Source: Streptomyces sp. H39-S7 (GTDB lineage: Bacteria > Actinomycetota > Actinomycetes > Streptomycetales > Streptomycetaceae). Taken from it: a DNA stretch of 37,960 nt. Where the stretch lies: contig NZ_JAPVLU010000064.1 in assembly GCF_027158205.1 (NCBI RefSeq), positions 1 through 37,960 on the forward strand. Reading direction: 5' to 3'. The position numbers were made by a program, and so were the translations under genes. The notes under the pieces were generated by a model that worked only from the letters and a program-made list of their open reading frames with translations, had not been told where the DNA came from and did no database searches. Positions 1 through 7,639 of the stretch are shown here, in pieces (positions within the stretch are counted from its first letter, which is position 1; every line of letters begins with the position of its first letter).

Positions 1-4
1 GTCC

Positions 5-904
5 GTGACTAGCTCAGCGGCAGGCGTCGGCGTACTGGTTCTGGCGGGGACCCCCATCGGCGACATCCAGGACGCGCCACCGCGCCTCGCCGCCGAACTG
101 ACCGCGGCGGAGGTGATCGCCGCGGAGGACACCCGGCGGCTGCGCCGCCTGACGCAGGGCCTCGGCGTGCACACGACCGGCAAGGTCGTCTCGTACTTCG
201 AGGGCAACGAGACCGCCCGCACCCCCGAGCTGGTCGAGGCGCTGGAGAACGGCGCCCGCGTGCTGCTCGTCACCGACGCGGGCATGCCGTCCGTCTCCGA
301 CCCCGGCTACCGGCTGGTGGCGGCGGCCGTGGAGAAGGGCATCAGGGTCACGGCGGTGCCGGGGCCCTCGGCCGTGCTGACGGCGCTGGCGCTCTCCGGG
401 CTGCCCGTCGACCGGTTCTGCTTCGAGGGCTTCCTGCCGCGCAAGGCGGGCGAGCGGCTGGCGCGGCTGCGCGAGGTGGCGGACGACCGCCGCACGCTGG
501 TGTACTTCGAGGCGCCGCACCGGATCGACGACACGCTGGCCGCGATGGCGGAGGTGTTCGGCGCCGACCGCCGCGCGGCGGTGTGCCGTGAGCTGACGAA
601 GACGTACGAGGAGATCAAGCGCGGCCCGCTGAAGGAGCTGGCGGCCTGGGCGGCGGAGGGTGTGCGCGGCGAGATCACCGTCGTCGTGGAGGGCGCCCCG
701 GAGCGCGGGCCGTCGGATCTGGGGCCGGCCGAACTCGTGCGGCGCGTGATGGTGCGCGAGGAGGCGGGGGAGCGCCGCAAGGAGGCGATCGTGGCCGTGG
801 CGGCCGAGCTCGGCCTGCCGAAGCGCGATGTCTTCGACGCGGTGGTGGCGGCGAAGAACGCCGTCAAGGCCGCGGGAACACCCGGGGCCGGCGCGGGGGC
901 CTGA
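5..904 (+). CDS. rsmI: 16S rRNA (cytidine-1402 2'-O)-methyltransferase RsmI
   Basis: RsmI uses SAM to 2'-O-methylate C1402 in the decoding centre of 16S rRNA. The 299-residue protein has the tetrapyrrole-methylase-type fold signatures of the family: an N-terminal LVLAGTPIGD segment (about residues 11-20), AAEDTRR (about 39-45), TDAGMPSVSDPGYRLV (about 90-105), PGPSAVLTALALSGLP and FEGFLPRK. Length matches the family. The GTG at position 5 is the first in-frame start, and the window begins only 4 nt upstream, so a ribosome binding site or an earlier start cannot be judged. The C-terminal tail is Ala/Gly-rich. A convergent dehydrogenase gene ends about 40 nt downstream. Confidence 0.93.
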   Translation: MTSSAAGVGVLVLAGTPIGDIQDAPPRLAAELTAAEVIAAEDTRRLRRLTQGLGVHTTGKVVSYFEGNETARTPELVEALENGARVLLVTDAGMPSVSDPGYRLVAAAVEKGIRVTAVPGPSAVLTALALSGLPVDRFCFEGFLPRKAGERLARLREVADDRRTLVYFEAPHRIDDTLAAMAEVFGADRRAAVCRELTKTYEEIKRGPLKELAAWAAEGVRGEITVVVEGAPERGPSDLGPAELVRRVMVREEAGERRKEAIVAVAAELGLPKRDVFDAVVAAKNAVKAAGTPGAGAGA

Positions 905-943
905 CCGGAAGGACCCCCGCACGCCCCACGCGCCTGGTGCCGC

Positions 944-1708
944 CTACTGGCCCATGACGAACTTGACCGTCGGACCGGCCGTCCAGCCGCCGTCCACGGC
1001 CAGCTCGGAGCCCGTCACGTACGAGGCGGAGTCCGAGAGCAGGAACGTGACGGCGCCCGCGATCTCGTCGGGCTCGCCGACCCGGCCCATCGGGGTGTTC
1101 GGGAAGTTGCCCTCGCCCCGCTGGATGCCGACCGACGCCGTCATGGCCGTGTACGTCATTCCGGGATGGACGGAGTTCACGCGGATGCGGGCGGTGCCCA
1201 GCTCCACCGCGGCGATCTTGGTGAGGCCGCGGACGCCCCACTTGGACGCGCCGTAGCCCGCGGTGAGGGCGAGGCCGACGAGGCCGGCGGCCGAGGAGAT
1301 GTTGACGATCGAGCCCGCGCCGCGCTCCTTCATGGCCGGGATGACCGTCTTCATGCCGATGAAGACGCCGGTGAGGTTGGTGTCGAGGACCTTGCGGAAG
1401 TAGTCGACGGACGCGTCCTCGATGAACTTCCCCTCGGCTATCCCGGCGTTGTTGACGAGGCCGTCGATGCCGCCGAACTCGGCGACCGCGAACTCCGCGA
1501 CCGCCGCCCAGTCCTCCTCGGAGGTGACGTCGTGGCGCAGGAAGCGGGCCCGGTCGCCGAGCGCGTCGGCGGTGGCCCGGCCCTCCTCGTCGAGCACGTC
1601 GGTCAGTACGACCCTGGCGCCTGCCGCGACCGCCTGCCGGGCGGTCTCGGCCCCCAGGCCGCGGGCCGCGCCGGTGATGATGACGGTCTTGTCGGTCAGG
1701 TCGTTCAT
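944..1708 (-). CDS. SDR oxidoreductase, 3-alpha-(or 20-beta)-hydroxysteroid dehydrogenase type
   Basis: This 254-residue classical short-chain dehydrogenase probably reduces or oxidises a hydroxyl/ketone with NAD(H). Visible motifs are the Rossmann TGAARGLG (residues 12-19), NNAG (86-89) and the catalytic Ser139, Tyr152 and Lys156 (YGASK). The sequence closely follows what I remember of the Streptomyces 3-alpha,20-beta-hydroxysteroid dehydrogenase, including the MNDL start, NLTGVFIGMKTVIPAMK and the C-terminal end in VMGQ, and the triad falls at the same residue numbers. The physiological substrate cannot be read from the sequence. The ATG at 1708 overlaps the stop of the upstream TetR gene (ATGA), so the two are translationally coupled and the TetR protein is its likely regulator. 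Confidence 0.9.
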   Translation of the reverse strand: MNDLTDKTVIITGAARGLGAETARQAVAAGARVVLTDVLDEEGRATADALGDRARFLRHDVTSEEDWAAVAEFAVAEFGGIDGLVNNAGIAEGKFIEDASVDYFRKVLDTNLTGVFIGMKTVIPAMKERGAGSIVNISSAAGLVGLALTAGYGASKWGVRGLTKIAAVELGTARIRVNSVHPGMTYTAMTASVGIQRGEGNFPNTPMGRVGEPDEIAGAVTFLLSDSASYVTGSELAVDGGWTAGPTVKFVMGQ

Positions 1709-2457
1709 TGCTGGCTCCCTGGTGAGTGCGGGTCGGGGTCGGGGTCTTGGTCCAAGGCGGCGTCGGTCCCGGCGTCGCTCCTGGTCCCGGTTCCGGCGCC
1801 TGTCCCGGCCCCGGCGTCCGTCCCGGGTGCCGGCGCGCGCAGCATCGCCGTCGTCATGCCGACGAGGTCGGCGAGGAAGAGCGGCTCGTCGGTGAGCGGC
1901 CGCGTGCCGTCGAGGTACTGGCGGGCCCGGTCGCCCAGGGCCGCGCCGATCAGGGTGAGCGCGAGGTCGAGGCGTTCCAGGCGTACGGGCTCGGGCAGCC
2001 GGCCGAGGCAAGCCTCGATGCGGCAGATGAGCCGCCAGTAGCCGGTGCCGTCCAGCGTCGGGTGCGGGGTGCGGGTGCGCACGCCGCTCTCGTGGCTGAG
2101 CTGTGCGGAGATCAGCAGGCAGTGCCGCCCGCCCACGGTGGCGAGCTCGGTCGCCTCGGCGGCGACGAGGAGGGCGAGCAGTTCGCGCAGGTCCGGTCGT
2201 CCCGGCTCCGCGCGGGCGAGCAGCTCGGCGAGGCGCGGGGCGAGCTCCGCCTCCGTCCGGACCTGGCGCTCGGCCATGACGGCTTCGAGCAGGCCCTGCC
2301 GTGATCCGAAGTGGTACTGCACGGCGGAGGGGTTGGACTGGCCCGCGAGCCGGGTGATGTCGCGGGTCAACGCACCGTCGACGCCTTTGACGGCGAAGAG
2401 CTCCGCAGCGGCGCGGAGCAGTCTGCGCCGGGTCTCGGGGCCGGATGATCTCGCCAT
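1705..2457 (-). CDS. TetR/AcrR family transcriptional regulator
   Basis: A 250-residue repressor-type protein. The N-terminal TetR helix-turn-helix spans about residues 5-55 (RRRLLRAAAELFAVKG, then a recognition-helix region ending in VQYHFGSRQGLLEAVM). The rest is a ligand-binding helical domain. The last 35 or so residues are a low-complexity tail rich in Gly, Thr, Ala and Asp-Pro, encoded by degenerate short repeats at about 1725-1835. The ATG at 2457 is preferred because a TAAGAT -10 lies exactly 7 nt before it on the minus strand, which fits a leaderless mRNA. Upstream ATG codons at 2466 and 2481 fall inside the promoter/operator. It overlaps the dehydrogenase by 4 nt and probably controls that operon and itself. 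Confidence 0.88.
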   Translation of the reverse strand: MARSSGPETRRRLLRAAAELFAVKGVDGALTRDITRLAGQSNPSAVQYHFGSRQGLLEAVMAERQVRTEAELAPRLAELLARAEPGRPDLRELLALLVAAEATELATVGGRHCLLISAQLSHESGVRTRTPHPTLDGTGYWRLICRIEACLGRLPEPVRLERLDLALTLIGAALGDRARQYLDGTRPLTDEPLFLADLVGMTTAMLRAPAPGTDAGAGTGAGTGTRSDAGTDAALDQDPDPDPHSPGSQQ

Positions 2458-2464
2458 GGCGCGC

Positions 2465-2484
2465 ATCTTAATGCAGGGCATTAA
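2465..2484 (-). promoter_or_regulatory. TetR operator overlapping a leaderless -10 element
   Basis: On the minus strand TAAGAT (2470-2465) sits 7 nt before the TetR ATG. It overlaps a perfect 7-3-7 palindrome, TTAATGC-AGG-GCATTAA at 2468-2484. A palindrome over the -10 is the expected arrangement for autorepression. The match is seen directly; binding by the adjacent TetR is inferred. No convincing -35 was found. Confidence 0.7.
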
Positions 2485-2491
2485 TAAGTGT

Positions 2492-2507
2492 CGTGACGTG
2501 TGTCACG
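2492..2507. promoter_or_regulatory. Perfect inverted repeat, possible second operator
   Basis: CGTGAC-GTGT-GTCACG is a perfect 6-4-6 inverted repeat 7 nt from the TetR operator palindrome. It lies in the divergent region shared by the TetR gene and the zinc-ribbon gene. It may be a binding site for another regulator. The function is unknown. Confidence 0.4.
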
Positions 2508-2674
2508 CGCCTAAACTCGGACGAGGGCAAAGGAAAGTCGCGCACTACCCACTTACAGCCCAAAAGTGCCCCAAGAGTCGTATACCCCTGCTGCGGGATC
2601 GGCCGGGAAGGCGTTCGCTGGTGAGTGGGAAGACCCGCTCCGGACGCCTCGTCCGGAGGGCAACAGGAGCTGCC

Positions 2675-3025
2675 ATGAGCGAGATCGTCGGATCCGACAC
2701 CACCGTCTCCGAGGCCTACGCCTTCGCCTGCCTCAGCTGCGGCCACGGCTGGGAGCAGTCGTACGACATCGAGCACCACGTCGACGCGCAAGGCCAGGCC
2801 TTCGTCACCTACATCGCCGCGGGCGAGAAGGTGCCGTCCCCGCTCACCCGCCCGACCTGCCTGAACTGCGGCGGGCACAAGGTGCGGATCATGCGATCGG
2901 GCCAGGTCTCCGACGTGCTGTCGCTGTGGAACACCCCGGCCGGCGAACGTGCGGTGCACCGCACCCACCACTGGTCCCTGCTCCACCGGCTGCACCGCAA
3001 GCAGGCAGACGTCGACAGCGCCTGA
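2675..3025 (+). CDS. Small zinc-ribbon protein of unknown function
   Basis: A 116-residue protein that I do not recognise as a named family. It has two CxxC knuckles, Cys19/Cys22 (CLSCG) and Cys62/Cys65 (CLNCG), about 40 residues apart, which together should bind one zinc ion. The C-terminus is rich in His and Arg (RTHHWSLLHRLHRK). There is no signal peptide or membrane segment, so it is probably cytoplasmic and could contact nucleic acid or protein. The ATG at 2675 has AGGAG at 2665-2669, five bases upstream. It ends only 19 nt before tatD and reads in the same direction, but tatD appears to have its own promoter. Restricted to actinobacteria as far as I know. Confidence 0.8.
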   Translation: MSEIVGSDTTVSEAYAFACLSCGHGWEQSYDIEHHVDAQGQAFVTYIAAGEKVPSPLTRPTCLNCGGHKVRIMRSGQVSDVLSLWNTPAGERAVHRTHHWSLLHRLHRKQADVDSA

Positions 3026-3031
3026 CGTCCT

Positions 3032-3037
3032 TAAGAT
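3032..3037 (+). promoter_or_regulatory. Putative -10 element for a leaderless tatD transcript
   Basis: TAAGAT lies exactly 7 nt before the tatD ATG at 3045. This spacing places the transcription start at the A of the ATG. The -35 region is weak. Confidence 0.5.
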
Positions 3038-3044
3038 CGGGGGC

Positions 3045-3923
3045 ATGTCCCCGAAGAACGAGAAGTCCGCGGCCCCGCCGGCGCCCGAGCCGCTGCGGGT
3101 CCCGGTCGCCGACTCCCACACCCACCTCGACATGCAGGAAGGGACGGTCGAGGAAGCTCTGGCCAAGGCCGCCTCCGTCGGGGTCACCACCCTCATCCAG
3201 GTCGGCTGCGACCTGAAGGGATCGCAGTGGGCGGCCGACACCGCCGCCCAGCACCCGGCCGTGTGGGCCACCGTCGCCCTGCACCCCAACGAGGCCCCCC
3301 GGATCGTCCACGGCGATCCGGACGGCTGGTCCCGCCAGGGCGCCCGCACCCCCGGCGGCGACAAGGCCCTCGCGGACGCCCTCGACCGGATCGCCGCGCT
3401 CGCCGCGCTGCCCCAGGTCCGTGGCGTCGGCGAGACCGGCCTCGACTACTTCCGTACCGGCCCGGAGGGCGTCGAGGCCCAGCAGCTCTCCTTCCGCCGC
3501 CACATCGACATCGCCAAGGGTGTCGGCAAGGCGCTCGTCATCCACGACCGCGAGGCGCACGACGACGTGCTGCGCATCCTCGACGAGGAGGGCGCCCCCG
3601 ACACCGTCGTCTTCCACTGCTACTCGGGCGACGCCGCCATGGCCCGGACCTGCGCCGACAAGGGCTACTACATGTCCTTCGCCGGCAACGTCACCTACAA
3701 GTCCGCCCAGGACCTGCGTGACGCGGTCGCCGTGGCCCCGCTCGACCTCCTGCTGGTCGAGACGGACGCGCCCTTCCTCACTCCGGTGCCGTACCGCGGT
3801 CGGCCCAACGCGCCGTACCTCATTCCGGTCACGCTGCGGGCGATGGCCGCGGCGAAGCAGCTCCCGGAGGACGAGCTGGCGGCGGCCATCGGGGCGAACA
3901 CGGCGCGGGCCTTCGGCTACTGA
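3045..3923 (+). CDS. tatD: TatD family metal-dependent hydrolase/deoxyribonuclease
   Basis: A 292-residue TIM-barrel amidohydrolase-superfamily protein related to TatD DNases, which use two divalent metals to trim DNA 3' ends. The metal ligands and signature blocks are in the expected order: DSHTHLD near residue 24, GETGLDYF in the middle, VIHDREAHDD, FHCYSGD and finally VETDAPFLTPVPYRGRPN. The first 20 residues are a variable Lys/Pro/Ala-rich extension. The ATG at 3045 is chosen because the -10 element 7 nt upstream supports a leaderless start and an earlier start would run into the zinc-ribbon gene. It sits directly before rpfB-rsmA-ispE, the order common in actinobacteria. Confidence 0.92.
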   Translation: MSPKNEKSAAPPAPEPLRVPVADSHTHLDMQEGTVEEALAKAASVGVTTLIQVGCDLKGSQWAADTAAQHPAVWATVALHPNEAPRIVHGDPDGWSRQGARTPGGDKALADALDRIAALAALPQVRGVGETGLDYFRTGPEGVEAQQLSFRRHIDIAKGVGKALVIHDREAHDDVLRILDEEGAPDTVVFHCYSGDAAMARTCADKGYYMSFAGNVTYKSAQDLRDAVAVAPLDLLLVETDAPFLTPVPYRGRPNAPYLIPVTLRAMAAAKQLPEDELAAAIGANTARAFGY

Positions 3924-3941
3924 CGGCACCCGCGTCCTGTG

Positions 3942-3972
3942 CCGGGCGACCTGCGCCGCACCTGTCGCCCGG
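3942..3972 (+). terminator. Possible hairpin terminator after tatD
   Basis: CCGGGCGAC (3942-3950) can pair with GTCGCCCGG (3964-3972) around a 13-nt loop, 18 nt after the tatD stop. There is no U-tract. The loop is large, so termination is uncertain. Confidence 0.35.
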
Positions 3973-4017
3973 TCCGCCCCGGCACACGTGTTCGCAACAC
4001 AGAGTGCCCGAATGAGT

Positions 4018-4046
4018 TTGGAGAGTGACGGAACCTCGGTTAAGGT
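4018..4046 (+). promoter_or_regulatory. Predicted housekeeping promoter of rpfB
   Basis: TTGGAG (4018-4023) and TAAGGT (4041-4046) are separated by 17 nt, a good match to a vegetative -35/-10 pair. Transcription would begin near 4053. That excludes the in-frame GTG at 4025 and supports the GTG at 4085 as the start of rpfB. Confidence 0.55.
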
Positions 4047-4084
4047 CCCGGTCCGGATCGGTGACCGTCGGACCTGGAGTCGTC

Positions 4085-5545
4085 GTGAGCAATGCGCAGG
4101 GCACCCATCGAGCGACACGCGATGCGGCGGGCGCCGGAGCGGGGGGTCCGGCGGGCGCGGAGAGGGCCCGGCTGCCGGAGCAGGCCGACTGGGACGCCGT
4201 ACCGAACTCGTCGTGGGCCGACGAAGCGGCGGCCACCGGCTGCCTGCCGCTGATCCCGGAGCAGGATGCGATGCCCGCGCCGGCCCCTGCTCCGGTCGGT
4301 GCGAGGACGCCGACACCTGCTCCGGTCGGCGCGAGGATGGCGGCACGCCGGGCCGCGAGGGCCGGCAAGGGCGGGAGGGGTGGCCGACGCCCGGAGACGG
4401 CGTTTCCCGCGCTCGGGGGAGGATCCCGGCCCGACCTCCGGCCCCACTTCCGGCCCGAATCCCTGCGCAAGCTGCTGCCGCAGGCACTGGTCGTCGCGTT
4501 CCTCGCGGGCGGGACCGTCGCCTTCCTCGCCGGTGACAAGGACGTACGGCTCACCGTCGACGGCGAACCGCGCACCCTCCACACCTTCGCCGATGACGTC
4601 GGAGAGGTGCTCGCGCAGCAGGGCGTCACCGTGGGCGAGCACGACCTCGTCGCGCCCGGCCCGCAGGCCGAGCTGCACGACGGCGACCAGGTCGAGGTCC
4701 GCTACGGCCGTCCCGTCACGCTCACCCTCGACGGCCAACAGCGCCGGGTGTGGACCACCGCCGCCACCGTCGACGAGGCCCTGCGCGAGCTCGGCGTCCG
4801 CGCCGAGGGCGCGCACCTGTCCGCCTCGCGCCGCTCGACCATCGGACGGCACGGGCTCGATCTCGTCGTGCGCACCGAGCGGACCGTCACGCTGCTCGCC
4901 GACGGCCGCGAGCGGACGGTACGCACCAACGCCGCCACCGTCCGCGAGCTCGTCGCCCGGTCCGGCATCGTCCTGCGGAACCAGGACACGACCTCCGTCG
5001 ACCCCGACAGCTTCCCCCGCGAGGGCCAGACCATCTCGGTGCTGCGCATCTACGGCTCCGAGGAGGTGCGCGAGGAGCCGGTGGGATTCCGCACGGAGAA
5101 GCACAAGGACGCCAAGCTGTTCCAGGGCACCGAGGCCGTCGACACCAAGGGGAAGCCGGGCGTCCGCCGTGTCAGGTACGCGTTCCGGACGGTCAACGGG
5201 GTGCAGCAGAAAGCGAAGATCGTACGCTCCGAGATCGTCAGGGAGCCCGTCACGCAGGTCGTCCGCGTCGGCACCAAGCCGCTGCCGACCTCGGTCGCCG
5301 GAACCGACGGTCTGAACTGGCGCGGTCTCGCGCACTGCGAGGCGGGCGGGCGTCCGCACGCGGTCGACCCGTCCGGCACCTACGGCGGCCTCTACCAGTT
5401 CGACACCCGGACCTGGCACAGCCTCGGCGGCCGCGGCCGCCCGCAGGACGCCTCCGCCGGTGAACAGACCTTCCGCGCCAAACGGCTCTACATCCAGCGC
5501 GGCTCCAGCCCGTGGCCGGTCTGCGGCCGCAAGCTCGGCGGCTGA
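4085..5545 (+). CDS. rpfB: Resuscitation-promoting factor, RpfB type
   Basis: A 486-residue peptidoglycan-cleaving enzyme that promotes exit from dormancy or spore germination. The order of parts is a cytoplasmic Pro/Ala/Arg-rich N-terminus (1-125), one membrane segment (about 130-150, LLPQALVVAFLAGGTVAFLA), three DUF348 repeats (about 152-195, 211-255, 268-315), a G5 domain (about 325-400) and a C-terminal lysozyme-like Rpf domain (about 407-486). The catalytic Glu419 is in LAHCEAGG. Cys418 and Cys480 (WPVC) probably form the family disulfide. The GTG at 4085 follows the predicted promoter. The long basic cytoplasmic leader differs from the short signal peptide of mycobacterial RpfB. Its neighbours tatD, rsmA and ispE are the usual ones. 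Confidence 0.93.
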   Translation: MSNAQGTHRATRDAAGAGAGGPAGAERARLPEQADWDAVPNSSWADEAAATGCLPLIPEQDAMPAPAPAPVGARTPTPAPVGARMAARRAARAGKGGRGGRRPETAFPALGGGSRPDLRPHFRPESLRKLLPQALVVAFLAGGTVAFLAGDKDVRLTVDGEPRTLHTFADDVGEVLAQQGVTVGEHDLVAPGPQAELHDGDQVEVRYGRPVTLTLDGQQRRVWTTAATVDEALRELGVRAEGAHLSASRRSTIGRHGLDLVVRTERTVTLLADGRERTVRTNAATVRELVARSGIVLRNQDTTSVDPDSFPREGQTISVLRIYGSEEVREEPVGFRTEKHKDAKLFQGTEAVDTKGKPGVRRVRYAFRTVNGVQQKAKIVRSEIVREPVTQVVRVGTKPLPTSVAGTDGLNWRGLAHCEAGGRPHAVDPSGTYGGLYQFDTRTWHSLGGRGRPQDASAGEQTFRAKRLYIQRGSSPWPVCGRKLGG

Positions 5546-5599
5546 GGCGGCTGAGGCGGCTGAGGTCGCTGAGGTGGCTGAAGCGACTGGGGCGGCTGC
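5537..5599 (+). repeat. 9-bp imperfect tandem repeat spanning the rpfB stop codon
   Basis: Seven units of the type GGCGGCTGA run from 5537 to 5599. The first three are identical and the later ones carry substitutions. The rpfB stop codon is the TGA of the first unit, and the next four units repeat a TGA in the same frame. This is a simple-sequence expansion, probably of no coding consequence. Confidence 0.8.
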
Positions 5600-5638
5600 G
5601 GAACCACGATCGCCCGGGTCGGGGGCCCGGGGCCCGGC

Positions 5639-5666
5639 TTGAGGGCGCCCCCAGGGCCCGTACGCT
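5639..5666 (+). promoter_or_regulatory. Predicted rsmA promoter, leaderless type
   Basis: TTGAGG (5639-5644) and TACGCT (5661-5666) are 16 nt apart, and the GTG start of rsmA follows the -10 by 6 nt. This suggests that rsmA-ispE can be transcribed separately from rpfB, on a leaderless mRNA. Confidence 0.5.
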
Positions 5667-5672
5667 GAGTAC

Positions 5673-6563
5673 GTGAGCACCACTGAGCCCGACGCCCTCC
5701 TCGGTCCCGCCGACATCCGCGAACTGGCCGCCGCACTGGGCGTACGCCCCACGAAGCAGCGGGGCCAGAACTTCGTCATCGACGCGAACACGGTGCGGCG
5801 CATCGTGCGGACGGCCGGTGTGCTGCCGGACGACACCGTCCTGGAGGTCGGTCCCGGCCTCGGATCGCTGACGCTGGCGCTGCTGGAAGCGGCGGACCGC
5901 GTCACGGCGATCGAGATCGACGACGTGCTCGCCGGCGCGCTCACCCCCACCATCGTCGCCCGGATGCCCGCCCGCGCCGACCGCTTCGCGCTGGTGCACA
6001 ACGACGCGATGCAGGTCACGGAGTTGCCGGGACCGCCGCCGACCGCGCTGGTGGCGAACCTGCCGTACAACGTGGCGGTACCGGTGCTGCTGCACATGCT
6101 CGCGACGTTCCCGACGATCGAACGCACCCTCGTCATGGTCCAGGCCGAGGTCGCCGACCGGCTGGCCGCCAAGCCCGGCAACAAGGTCTACGGCGTGCCC
6201 TCGGTGAAGGCGAACTGGTACGCGGACGTCAAGCGCGCCGGCTCCATCGGCCGCAACGTGTTCTGGCCGGCGCCCAACGTCGACTCCGGGCTGGTCGCCC
6301 TGGTGCGCCACGAGCCGCCGACGACCACGGCCACCCGGCGCGAGGTCTTCGCCGTCGTCGACGCGGCCTTCGCCCAGCGCCGCAAGACGCTGCGGGCCGC
6401 GCTCGCCGGCTGGGCCGGCTCGGCCCCCGCCGCGGAGGCCGCGCTCGTCGCGGCCGGCATCTCGCCGCAGGCGCGCGGCGAGGCGCTGACGGTCGAGGAG
6501 TTCGCGGCCATCGCCGAGCACAAGCCGGCCGTGGCGGCCGGGGTGGCGGAGGGCTCGGAGTGA
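5673..6563 (+). CDS. rsmA: 16S rRNA (adenine-1518/1519 N6)-dimethyltransferase RsmA (KsgA)
   Basis: This SAM-dependent enzyme dimethylates two adjacent adenines in helix 45 of 16S rRNA late in 30S assembly. The 296-residue protein shows GQNFVID (residues 30-36), the SAM-binding VLEVGPGLGSLTLAL, acidic IEID, and the adenine-pocket motif NLPYNVAVPVL. The C-terminal RNA-binding part includes AFAQRRKTLRAAL. Length is slightly above the bacterial norm because of an Ala-rich C-terminus. The GTG at 5673 has no ribosome binding site but sits 6 nt after a -10 element. Its stop overlaps the ispE start by 4 nt (GTGA), so the two are coupled. Confidence 0.95.
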   Translation: MSTTEPDALLGPADIRELAAALGVRPTKQRGQNFVIDANTVRRIVRTAGVLPDDTVLEVGPGLGSLTLALLEAADRVTAIEIDDVLAGALTPTIVARMPARADRFALVHNDAMQVTELPGPPPTALVANLPYNVAVPVLLHMLATFPTIERTLVMVQAEVADRLAAKPGNKVYGVPSVKANWYADVKRAGSIGRNVFWPAPNVDSGLVALVRHEPPTTTATRREVFAVVDAAFAQRRKTLRAALAGWAGSAPAAEAALVAAGISPQARGEALTVEEFAAIAEHKPAVAAGVAEGSE

Positions 6564-7522
6564 GCCTGCCCGCTTCGAACCTGACCGCTGCAAGCCTGCC
6601 CGCTTCCGTGACCGTCCGGATCCCGGCGAAGGTCAACGCGCAGCTCGCCGTCGGCGGACTGCGCCCCGACGGCTTCCACGACCTGGCGAACGTGTTCCTC
6701 GCCGTCGGCCTGTACGACGAGGTCACCGTCACCCCCGCCGACAGCCTGCGGATCACGGCGTCCGGCCCGGACGCCGCCGAGATCCCCCTGGACGGCACGA
6801 ACCTGGCCGCCCGCGCCGCCGCCGCGCTCGCCGCACGGCACGGCATCGAGCCCGACGTCCACATCCACATCGCCAAGGACATTCCCGTCGCGGGCGGCAT
6901 GGCGGGCGGCAGCGCGGACGGCGCGGGCGCGCTGCTCGCCTGCGACGCGCTGTGGGGGCTGCACAGCCCGCAGCACGAACTCCTCGACATCTGCGCCGAG
7001 CTGGGCAGCGACGTGCCGTTCAACCTGATCGGCGGAGCCGCGCTCGGACGCGGCCGGGGCGAGATCCTCACCCCGCTCGACGTGCGGGGACCGTTCCACT
7101 GGGTCTTCGCCGTCGCGGACGGCGGCCTGTCGACCCCGGCCGTCTACCGCGAGTGCGACCGGCTGCGCGAAGCGTCCGGCTCGGGCGCCACCACGGCCGA
7201 CATCCCCGACCCGGAACCGGCACCGGCGCTGCTCGAAGCCCTCGCCTCCGGCGACCCCGCCGCGCTGGCCGCCGCCCTGAGCAACGACCTGCAGTCGGCC
7301 GCGTTGTCCCTGCGGCCGTCCCTCGCCGACACCCTCCGAGCGGGTGTTGAGGCGGGCGCCCTGGCGGCCCTGGTCTCCGGCTCGGGCCCGACGTGCGCCT
7401 TCCTGGCGGGGACCGCCGAAGAAGCCGCGAAGATCGCCGAGGCGGTCCTGGCTTCCGGCACGTGCCGCACGACGCGCGCCACGACGGCCCCGGCGCCGGG
7501 AGCGACGATCCTGCGGGCTTGA
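6560..7522 (+). CDS. ispE: 4-diphosphocytidyl-2-C-methyl-D-erythritol kinase
   Basis: IspE phosphorylates CDP-methylerythritol in the non-mevalonate isoprenoid pathway. The 320-residue GHMP kinase has the N-terminal substrate segment VTVRIPAKVNAQLAVGGLRPDGFHDL, the ATP-binding glycine loop IPVAGGMAGGSADGAGAL (about residues 111-128) and the C-terminal motif LVSGSGPTCAFL. The usual Lys-Asn of the first motif is present as KVN. The start is the GTG overlapping the rsmA stop. The first 15 residues contain a small duplication (LPAS repeated). A hairpin terminator follows about 30 nt downstream, ending the tatD-to-ispE block. Confidence 0.94.
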   Translation: MSLPASNLTAASLPASVTVRIPAKVNAQLAVGGLRPDGFHDLANVFLAVGLYDEVTVTPADSLRITASGPDAAEIPLDGTNLAARAAAALAARHGIEPDVHIHIAKDIPVAGGMAGGSADGAGALLACDALWGLHSPQHELLDICAELGSDVPFNLIGGAALGRGRGEILTPLDVRGPFHWVFAVADGGLSTPAVYRECDRLREASGSGATTADIPDPEPAPALLEALASGDPAALAAALSNDLQSAALSLRPSLADTLRAGVEAGALAALVSGSGPTCAFLAGTAEEAAKIAEAVLASGTCRTTRATTAPAPGATILRA

Positions 7523-7552
7523 GGGTGGCAGGGGTTCGGGCGGTGTGGAGTG

Positions 7553-7576
7553 AAAGCGTCCATCAAGGACGCTTTT
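7553..7576 (+). terminator. Rho-independent-like terminator after ispE
   Basis: AAAGCGTCC (7553-7561) pairs perfectly with GGACGCTTT (7567-7575) around a 5-nt loop, followed by another T. It lies between the convergent ispE and DUF6247-like genes, and the A/T flanks let it work in both directions. Confidence 0.7.
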
Positions 7577-7639
7577 GGTACACAGTCCGGGTGAGTGCCG
7601 GCCGCCGCGAGTCCGAGCCGGAGCAACTCCCCGGCGGCG

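Noticed and set aside
3925..4084. A c-di-AMP (ydaO-type) riboswitch before rpfB, as known for some Streptomyces rpf genes
   Set aside because: The predicted promoter leaves a leader of only about 30 nt, too short, and no riboswitch core was recognised.
4040..6184. Very long minus-strand open frame antisense to rpfB and rsmA
   Set aside because: It is the usual antisense by-product of high GC third positions; its translation has no domain signature, while the plus strand has full RpfB and RsmA motifs.
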